Source of the DNA: Candidatus Homeothermus arabinoxylanisolvens
GTDB taxonomy: Bacteria; Bacteroidota; Bacteroidia; Bacteroidales; Muribaculaceae
Direction: 5' to 3'
Assembly (NCBI GenBank): GCA_001689405.1
Contig: LUJO01000021.1
Span: 1-64,000 of the forward strand
Length of the DNA stretch: 64,000 nt
Below, piece by piece: positions 26,359-33,704 of this stretch; within the stretch, counting starts at the first letter, position 1; each line of letters opens with the position of its first letter. The position numbers and the translations under genes are program-made. The notes under the pieces were generated by a model. The model was not told where the DNA came from and did no database searches. It saw only the letters and a list, made by a program, of their open reading frames with translations.

Positions 26359-28359
26359 TCACTTAAACTGCCAGCCGTCGACAGTGAGGCCCTTACCTTT
26401 AATTATCAGGTACAGGTCGCACGGAGTATTGCCGGGAGTGCCGCTCACGGCAGCTTTGTACGTATTCATGCCGTCACCTGCAACATTGACTCCGGCAAGC
26501 AGGTCGCCCGTAGCCGAGCCCTTGCGCACTTCAACGGTGCCGCGGCCCGAAGCGGCTACAGTAAATTCAGCCGGCTTTTTGTCAAACACCACACCTCTTA
26601 CCGATATCAGACCTTCGTTTCCTACAGGCACGGCAACCATGTTGCCCGGTTTCCCGTCAGGCGCCGCCACGAAGCTCATGCCTTGCGTAGCAGCCGTAGT
26701 CTCGGCCTGCTGTAGCGCAAACGGGTCAAGAGGCTTTATCTGTGCGGGACCCTCGAGGGTCTGGTCTGCCATATAAATCGTCACATTGTCCTCATCCACC
26801 TTTATCTCGTCAATACACACGTTGCGGAAACCGCCGTCGGTATTGAAACTGTTCTGCAGCTCCATCGAGTGATATATGACATACCACTTGTCCATAAACT
26901 TGTGGAGATGGGTATGGTTGTTGGTAAACGTATATCCGTAATCGCCCGAGTTTTTCAGATAGGGGCGTCCGTAGGTCCAGCTCCCGGGGTCGAGCGGAGT
27001 CTTGCTTGTCATGTAGCACATGCTGCATATCGAAGGAATTTCTCCGGGATAAGGCCAGTCGCTGTGGTCCTTCCAGTCGGTGTTGTAAGTATACACGTAG
27101 GTGCCGTTGATAAAGTTGAGTTCATTGGCTTCGAAATGGTGAGGCGCGGGCAACTCTTTGATTTCGCCGACAAAGCTCGTCATGTCGTCGCCGAGACGCA
27201 TGATGCGTCCCATGCTTCCTCCCACTGAAAGCCAGCCGATGCCGTTGTCGTCAATCACCGCTCCCGGGTCAAAGGGCACCTTGCAGTCACCGAGTTCGGG
27301 AGTGTTGGCATCGATAAGGCTCTTGTCGAGCGGACTTGTCCACGGGCCCACGGGCGAAGTGGCCGTAATGACTCCGGTGCCAAACCCGCTATTGGAAAAA
27401 TAGAGATAGAAATGGGTTTTTCCGTCGCTCTCCTCACGTTTTACTATGGAGGGAGCCCATGACGCGATAACCCACGGTGCTATTTCGCCCACGTCGATAA
27501 GACCGTGATAGGTCCAGTTTACCATGTCGTCGGTCGACATCATAACCAACGACTTGATTTTTTCATAGCTGTTTTTACCGTCGCGGCCCACGGCCTCATA
27601 CTGCTGATGGTCGTTGGTGGCATATACATAAAGCCGGCCGTCATGCTCTACCGCTGTCGGGTCGGCAGTAAATATGAAGTCAAGCAGAGGATTGCCGTTG
27701 CCCAGCGCCAGCTTGGGCGATATTTCCGGTATGACCTCGCGATATTTGAAGCAGTCAAAGTCGGCATGCCCCTTGTCCTCGGCAAAAAGCCCTATGCTCA
27801 CATCGCCGAAGACTCCACGCTTTCCTGTCAGGGACGAAGCGTCAATATGCCCGGCCTCGACAAACTTCTGCCCCTCGGCCGCATAATAAAATGTATAGGT
27901 TTCAGGAGTGCCCTTTATTTTCATCTCGACAAAACCGGAGAGCACATCACCAACCACGTTTTTAAGTTCTTTGCCGTTCACAATGCGGCGGAAATAGACT
28001 TTGTCGTCCTTGACATAAAGGTCGCAGCGGGTGTCATCGGCAAGATAAGCGGTGACACCGGCCGAGGCTCCATCGGCGACTTCAAGCCGCGTGGTAGCCT
28101 GAAAGTCGGCATGTTCCTGCTGACGTCCCACTAACGACGACTTGGCTCCCGACAACGGTTTGAGTCTAAGAAAGCCGTTGCGCTCGGTAAGCGTGTATCC
28201 CTCGGCAGGAGTAGCACCTTTGACACTCCATTCCACTCCGAGAGCAGGATTGTTGAAGTCCCAGTCCGGACTTGGTTTGGCTGCCGAAGCATCGACACTC
28301 GACATAACACTTCCGGCCCAAAGGCCCAGCACAGTGATTGATGATACGATTCGGTTCAT
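26359..28359 (-). CDS. GH43 glycosidase with N-terminal concanavalin-like domain and C-terminal CBM6-like domain
   Basis: 666 residues with a signal peptide (VSSITVLGLWAGSVMSSVDA). Residues ~28-205 form a concanavalin-like sandwich (WDFNNPALGVEWSVKG, IGLFAEDKGHADFDCF). The propeller begins at NPLLDFIFTADPTAVEHDGR (base aspartate in ADP), with WAPSIVKREE, CKVPFDPGAVIDD and the general acid in HHFEANELNFINGTYVY. The last ~120 residues resemble a CBM6 domain ending DGWQFK. Such proteins are arabinofuranosidases or xylosidases. The order is reversed relative to the GH43 at 22122, which has its sandwich after the propeller. This is the first gene of the leftward PUL operon, divergent from the hybrid regulator. 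Confidence 0.86.
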   Translation of the reverse strand: MNRIVSSITVLGLWAGSVMSSVDASAAKPSPDWDFNNPALGVEWSVKGATPAEGYTLTERNGFLRLKPLSGAKSSLVGRQQEHADFQATTRLEVADGASAGVTAYLADDTRCDLYVKDDKVYFRRIVNGKELKNVVGDVLSGFVEMKIKGTPETYTFYYAAEGQKFVEAGHIDASSLTGKRGVFGDVSIGLFAEDKGHADFDCFKYREVIPEISPKLALGNGNPLLDFIFTADPTAVEHDGRLYVYATNDHQQYEAVGRDGKNSYEKIKSLVMMSTDDMVNWTYHGLIDVGEIAPWVIASWAPSIVKREESDGKTHFYLYFSNSGFGTGVITATSPVGPWTSPLDKSLIDANTPELGDCKVPFDPGAVIDDNGIGWLSVGGSMGRIMRLGDDMTSFVGEIKELPAPHHFEANELNFINGTYVYTYNTDWKDHSDWPYPGEIPSICSMCYMTSKTPLDPGSWTYGRPYLKNSGDYGYTFTNNHTHLHKFMDKWYVIYHSMELQNSFNTDGGFRNVCIDEIKVDEDNVTIYMADQTLEGPAQIKPLDPFALQQAETTAATQGMSFVAAPDGKPGNMVAVPVGNEGLISVRGVVFDKKPAEFTVAASGRGTVEVRKGSATGDLLAGVNVAGDGMNTYKAAVSGTPGNTPCDLYLIIKGKGLTVDGWQFK

Positions 28360-28661
28360 TACAATTATAGGTTTGAGGTTAATTTACAGTTTTCTGCTCT
28401 ATCATTTTTTATCACATGCAAAGATAACTCTGACGCGACAATTTACTTTGACCATATATAATATATGTGCTTCCCATCAGTTAATTCACCCTAAACTTAT
28501 GTTATCAATGAGCTATATCTTTGTTAACACCATTATACCACCATACCGCAAATCACTATACATCAGTACACTACCCCGCAATACGGTTTGTTAAATTATT
28601 TACGTCCGAGTCATAAAGCCTCAATAAAATAATTATATTTGCGATTGAAAAGACCAATCAT
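28360..28661. promoter_or_regulatory. divergent regulatory region between the PUL operon and its hybrid regulator
   Basis: This 302-base non-coding region holds promoters for both directions. For the leftward operon the minus strand has TATCTTTG (complement of 28419-28426), 60 bases before the GH43 start. For the regulator, TATATTTG (28634-28641) lies 21 bases before its ATG at 28662; another TATCTTTG occurs at 28516-28523. The perfect palindrome CATATATAATATATG (28453-28467) is centred 34 bases upstream of the leftward -7 box, a possible activator site. -33 elements are weak throughout. Confidence 0.6.
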
Positions 28662-31600
28662 TTGATGAAACGTTACATTTCCATAATTCTAATACTTGCC
28701 ACGATGGTAGGATATGCCGGGGAAACTATAAAATTCCGGCATATCACGATGACCGACGGACTGAGCGACAATCAAATCAACCACATCACCCGTGACTCGC
28801 AGGGCTTCATGTGGTTTTCAACCGCACACGGTCTTAACCGATATGACGGTTACTCGTTCAAAACATTCATGCACAGCAACATCGACAGCGACTTGCCCGA
28901 CATTTATATTGAAAATGTGCAGGAAGATGCCTCCGGAATGCTGTGGGTGAGATATTCGAGCACAACTTACCGGTGCTTCGACCCCAAGAAAGAGATATTT
29001 TACGATGCCGATAAAATTCTCGCCGACAGATATGGCATCACCGAAAAGGCATCGCTGGTTTTCATTGACCACAATAAAGACTTGTGGATACATAATGACA
29101 TCAAAGGCACAATACACTATAGCTTCGCAGAGAACAAGTGTCTGTCAGACTACGTGCCGACAAACGGTGCCAGCACCGGCTACAAAGTGACCGGCTTCGG
29201 AGAGGACCGGCAGGGCGTGTTGCGCATATACGGCAACGGCTACTTGGACCACATCAACAGCGAAAGCCATCTCATAGACTACGAGAACGACCGGCTGGTA
29301 TCGGTCAACGACGACACGGAGTATTACAGCATATATGTCGACCGCGACGGCGACTACTGGATATGGAACTTTAAAGGAGTAAAAGTTTTCTACCCGCATG
29401 AAAAGAGATGGGACTTCATGAACGCCGACACTACGACACCTTACCGTCTTTCGGGCAATCACGTGCGGTCAATAACCAACGACCAGCAGGGACGTGTGTG
29501 GATAGCAATCGACCACGGCGGTGTAAACGTCATCGACAAAAGAAGCCACACCATACAGTATCTCGAACATTCTGAAATCGATGAATACAGCCTGATACAA
29601 AACAGCACCTATTGTCTGTATGCCGACATAAACGGAGGCATGTGGGTGGGCACTTTCAAGCGTGGCATATCATATTACAATGACAACCTGTTCAAGCTGC
29701 ACACCAACCATTTCCCCGAATTTTACAACATCCACGGCTTCATACCCGATGTCAGCTCAATAGCCGAAAACAACAACGGCGACATCTGCCTCGGGGTCAC
29801 CAACGGCATCATTACAATCGACCACGCGACCCGACAGAGCCGGCATCTGCCTATACCGGCATCGATTACCTCGTTTCCACACGATGTCATAACCTGCATC
29901 CTTGCCGACGATAACGGAAAACTATGGATGGGCACTTATCAGAGCGGACTGATTACCTACGACAAGGGAAATTTCTCACGACACGTGCTCGACACCAAGA
30001 ACAAAGACTCTCGTGCCAACAAGACCATCTACTCGCTTGCCCGTGATACATCGGGAACAATATGGATAGGCACTTGGGGTAACGGACTATGGTCGTATGA
30101 CCCGATATCGAAAAAGATAACACCCTGCAGGAACAAAGACGGGATTTTTACAAATGAATACATCGCTTCGATATGTCTTTCAAAGGACGGCAACACTTAC
30201 ATGGCCACCCCTTATTATGTAAACGTATATCATCCGGCGACCCGGCGCTTGGAGAAAATCACGGGCAACCGACGCGGCGACACAAAATTTGCCAATCCCC
30301 AGATGTCACAGGTATATGAAGACAGCCGCGGGCTGCTGTGGCTCAGTACGACAAAAGGACTGAGCATATATGACCGCCGGAGCGATGTCATCGAAAACCC
30401 GGCGATTCTTCTGAACCTGAACATCTGCGGCGTGACCGAAGACAATGACAAGACCATCTGGGTATCGACCACCAACGGCATCTATCACATAATCGTCAGC
30501 AGCAACGGCAACAGTTATAATTACGATATACAGCATTACTGCGACCTGAACCGCATCAATAACCAGCAGTTCAACTTAAGGGCCATCACGAAACTCAGTA
30601 ACGGCAAGATTATCATGGGCGGGTCAGGAGGCATAAGCACTCTCGACCCGGCCAATCCCAAATATGACACCACAGCCTATAAAGTCCGCTTCACAGGCTT
30701 GTCGCTGTTCAACCGCAACGTGATGATTGACTCCCTGTATCAAGGCAACCGCATCCTGTCGCAGGCACTCAGCTACACAGACAAAATCAACCTCGATTAC
30801 GGTCAAAACATATTTTCAGTCACATTCTCGGCTATGAACTATTCACGGCTGGAGAAGACCGTCTATATGTATATGCTTGACGGGTTTGACTCTAACTGGA
30901 CCTACACCACCAACAATAAGATAACCTACACGAACCTCGGGCCCGGCACATACTCGCTCAAGGTAAAAACTCTTAGCGATGACGGTTTTCCGAGCGATGA
31001 CACCGCCGAACTCAAGATAGTGATAGCTCCGCCCTTTTACCGCTCATGGATGGCCTACATAATATATCTGCTCCTGCTCGTAGGCGTCGTCTTTCTCATA
31101 AGGTCCTATATGCGACACAACGAGGAACAAAAATACAAGCTTCTGCAGGTAGAACAAGAAGCGGCACAAAGGCAGGAAATAGATAATATGAAACTCCGCT
31201 TCTTCACCAACATAAGCCATGACCTGCGCACACCGCTCACGCTTATACTCACGCCCCTTGAGTATGTCATGGAACGTATCGACAATACCGACTTCCGCGA
31301 CAAGCTCACCATAGCCCACAACAACGCATTGAGGCTTCTCGACATGGTAAACCAGCTGCTCGACTTCCGCAAAAGCGACATGACCGGACACACCCTGTCG
31401 GCTGCGGGAGGCGACATCGTGGAGACCATACGCACACAGTGCAACAACTTTGCGGGCTACTCCGAGCAGCGCAACATAAACCTTACATTCTTCTCGCCTG
31501 TCAAGAAGCTGTACATGGTCTTTGATGAAGATAAAATAAACAAAATCCTGATGAATCTGCTATCCAACGCATTCAAGTTTACCCCCGAGGGAGGGCGCGT

Positions 31601-32780
31601 CGACGTATCGCTCGACATAATACCCGGATCAGAGGACACACAGGAGATGCTGGAGATAAAAGTCGCCGACAACGGATGCGGCATAAGCGACGAACACAAG
31701 GCCATGATATTTGAACGCTTCTATCAGGTGCCGCGCAAAGACAGCAGGATAGCAAGCGGCAGCGGAGTCGGACTTAATCTTGTAAAAGAATTTGTCACTC
31801 TCCATGACGGCACCATAGAGGTTCATGACAATATAGGCAAGGGCACGGTATTTGTCGTGAAGATACCGGTAACGCGCGTGAGCGCCGATGAAAGCGACTG
31901 CACGGCGGCCGAGCCGGCCGAAACAGTGGCCATACAGGTATCAGACAGCTCGCAACCCAACGATAATGAGCTGGAAAACAATAGCTTAGGGGGGGATAAC
32001 ACCCGCCCGTCCATTCTTCTTGTCGATGACAACGATGATTTCCGCATGTTTATGAAAGACTGTCTCAAGCATGACTACAACATCTACGAGGCAGCTGACG
32101 GCGCCGAAGCATGGAAGATATTGCCCGAACTGCAGCCCGACATAATTGTCAGCGACGTGATGATGCCCGAAATGGACGGCAACGAACTGTGCCGCCATGT
32201 GAAAACCGACATACGCACATCGCACATACTTGTCATTCTGCTTACTGCACGCGCAGCCAAAGAGCATGAACAGAAGGGTCTTGAAGTCGGCGCCGACGAC
32301 TACATAACCAAGCCGTTCAATCTTAATATTCTGACTCTGCGTATAAAGAATCTGCTCCAGCGCCGACGCGACTCTCACAACAAGCCCATGGACGTGTCGC
32401 CAAGCAAAATCAACATAACATCGCTTGACGAGAAGCTGATAAACAAAGCCATACGCTATGTCGAGGACAATCTGAGCCGAAGCGACCTGTCGGTAGAGGA
32501 ACTAAGCGGCGAACTCGGCATGAGCCGTGTGCACCTCTACAAAAAACTGCTGTCCATCACCGGCAAGACCCCGATCGAATTCATCAGGATACTACGGTTG
32601 AAACGCGCGGCCCAGATGCTGCGTGAAAGCCAGCTAAGCATAGCCGAAATCACCTATCAGACAGGCTTCAACAACCTCAACCTGTTCCGCAAGTACTTCA
32701 AGGCCGAATTCGGCATGCTCCCGTCAGAATACCAAGCCAAACACAGCGAAAAGTACTCCGGGCCGCACGACAACATGTAG
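28662..32780 (+). CDS. hybrid two-component system regulator (sensor kinase, receiver and AraC-type activator in one protein)
   Basis: 1372 residues. After a signal peptide, residues ~25-690 are two regulator propellers with many repeats such as FMWFSTAHGLNRYDG and TIWIGTWGNGLWSYD. A Y_Y_Y domain follows (GFDSNWTYT, LGPGTYSLKVK), then one membrane helix (~796-817). The cytoplasmic part has HisKA with phospho-acceptor His853 (ISHDLRTP), an HATPase (NLLSNAFKFTPEGG, VADNGCGIS), a receiver with acidic Asp1122/1123, phospho-acceptor Asp1165 (SDVMMPEMDG) and Lys1217, and an AraC-type double helix-turn-helix (~1260-1365). The periplasmic part senses an oligosaccharide and the C-terminus activates the PUL. 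All catalytic residues are present. It is divergent from the operon, the standard arrangement. Confidence 0.97.
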   Translation: MMKRYISIILILATMVGYAGETIKFRHITMTDGLSDNQINHITRDSQGFMWFSTAHGLNRYDGYSFKTFMHSNIDSDLPDIYIENVQEDASGMLWVRYSSTTYRCFDPKKEIFYDADKILADRYGITEKASLVFIDHNKDLWIHNDIKGTIHYSFAENKCLSDYVPTNGASTGYKVTGFGEDRQGVLRIYGNGYLDHINSESHLIDYENDRLVSVNDDTEYYSIYVDRDGDYWIWNFKGVKVFYPHEKRWDFMNADTTTPYRLSGNHVRSITNDQQGRVWIAIDHGGVNVIDKRSHTIQYLEHSEIDEYSLIQNSTYCLYADINGGMWVGTFKRGISYYNDNLFKLHTNHFPEFYNIHGFIPDVSSIAENNNGDICLGVTNGIITIDHATRQSRHLPIPASITSFPHDVITCILADDNGKLWMGTYQSGLITYDKGNFSRHVLDTKNKDSRANKTIYSLARDTSGTIWIGTWGNGLWSYDPISKKITPCRNKDGIFTNEYIASICLSKDGNTYMATPYYVNVYHPATRRLEKITGNRRGDTKFANPQMSQVYEDSRGLLWLSTTKGLSIYDRRSDVIENPAILLNLNICGVTEDNDKTIWVSTTNGIYHIIVSSNGNSYNYDIQHYCDLNRINNQQFNLRAITKLSNGKIIMGGSGGISTLDPANPKYDTTAYKVRFTGLSLFNRNVMIDSLYQGNRILSQALSYTDKINLDYGQNIFSVTFSAMNYSRLEKTVYMYMLDGFDSNWTYTTNNKITYTNLGPGTYSLKVKTLSDDGFPSDDTAELKIVIAPPFYRSWMAYIIYLLLLVGVVFLIRSYMRHNEEQKYKLLQVEQEAAQRQEIDNMKLRFFTNISHDLRTPLTLILTPLEYVMERIDNTDFRDKLTIAHNNALRLLDMVNQLLDFRKSDMTGHTLSAAGGDIVETIRTQCNNFAGYSEQRNINLTFFSPVKKLYMVFDEDKINKILMNLLSNAFKFTPEGGRVDVSLDIIPGSEDTQEMLEIKVADNGCGISDEHKAMIFERFYQVPRKDSRIASGSGVGLNLVKEFVTLHDGTIEVHDNIGKGTVFVVKIPVTRVSADESDCTAAEPAETVAIQVSDSSQPNDNELENNSLGGDNTRPSILLVDDNDDFRMFMKDCLKHDYNIYEAADGAEAWKILPELQPDIIVSDVMMPEMDGNELCRHVKTDIRTSHILVILLTARAAKEHEQKGLEVGADDYITKPFNLNILTLRIKNLLQRRRDSHNKPMDVSPSKINITSLDEKLINKAIRYVEDNLSRSDLSVEELSGELGMSRVHLYKKLLSITGKTPIEFIRILRLKRAAQMLRESQLSIAEITYQTGFNNLNLFRKYFKAEFGMLPSEYQAKHSEKYSGPHDNM

Positions 32781-32818
32781 AGCCGCGCCGCCCGTGAATA
32801 CAGTGCCGTCATACGGTG

Positions 32819-33595
32819 TCAGTCGAGAGTCTGATTGCCGCCGCCGTTGACAAACATCACCTGCCCGCTTACCCACGCGGAAGCCGGTGAGGCGAAAAAC
32901 AGTACGGCCTGCGCTATGTCAGATACCTCGCCAAGACGATGTATGGGAGTGCGGCGCAACATCTTCTCACGCAGTTCGGGAGTGAGTATCGATGCGAGAG
33001 CGGCTGTATTTGTGGCGCCGGGGCCGACATTGTTTATGCGCACACCGTAAGGCCCGAAGTCATAGGCAAGATTTGCGGCAAGATGATTCAACGCGGCTTT
33101 TGACGAAGAGTACACGCACATGTTCGACTCTTTGTCGATTGAACTCATGGAGGTAATGTTGACAATGCTTCCGTAGCCCGATTTGCCCATTTCGGGAACC
33201 GTCAGCTGACACAGGCGCCACGGTGCGAATACGTTTATACGGTATATGCGCTCCACATAGTTCACATCGATCTTGAACGGATTTTCGCGGCCGCCGCCCC
33301 CGAGACCCGCGTTGTTTACAAGTATATTGACTGTTCCGTAGGTTTCCACCGCCGTATTGACCAGTCTCACAAGATCGGCGTCCTCAAGCACGTTGCACGC
33401 CACCGCCACGGCTTTGCCTCCCGCGGCGGTTATGCCGTCGGACACGGCTTTTGCCTTCTCTTCATTTATGTCGCTCACAACAACCGACGCGCCGGCGGCG
33501 GCAAGAATCTCACAACAGCCTCTGCCTATGCCGTCGCCACCGCCGGTGACAACGGCCACCTTGCCCGAGAGGTCGAAAAGTTTCTGAATATCCAT
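32819..33595 (-). CDS. short-chain dehydrogenase resembling 7-alpha-hydroxysteroid dehydrogenase (HdhA)
   Basis: 258 residues, classical SDR fold. Visible are the cofactor loop TGGGDGIG (17-24), Asp42 in VVVSDIN (preference for NAD over NADP), NNAG (94-97), and the catalytic Ser149, Tyr162 and Lys166 (ITSM, YSSSK). The spacing of the triad equals that of Escherichia coli 7-alpha-hydroxysteroid dehydrogenase. From memory of that protein, several blocks match closely, for example GASVVVSDIN, TPIHRLG and SGQ plus GGG near the end. It would then oxidise the 7-alpha-hydroxyl of bile acids with NAD. SDR substrate calls from sequence are error-prone, so a sugar- or fatty-acid-related dehydrogenase remains possible. 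It follows mutS on the same strand after 109 bases and is convergent with the hybrid regulator. Confidence 0.75.
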   Translation of the reverse strand: MDIQKLFDLSGKVAVVTGGGDGIGRGCCEILAAAGASVVVSDINEEKAKAVSDGITAAGGKAVAVACNVLEDADLVRLVNTAVETYGTVNILVNNAGLGGGGRENPFKIDVNYVERIYRINVFAPWRLCQLTVPEMGKSGYGSIVNITSMSSIDKESNMCVYSSSKAALNHLAANLAYDFGPYGVRINNVGPGATNTAALASILTPELREKMLRRTPIHRLGEVSDIAQAVLFFASPASAWVSGQVMFVNGGGNQTLD

Positions 33596-33704
33596 AATAT
33601 ACGATGATTACATTATGGAATAACAACGTCACTGCACGCGGCCATGTTCATATCGTTCAATGACCGACCGCCACGCGCATATACCGAGGAATGACGCAGC
33701 AGCG

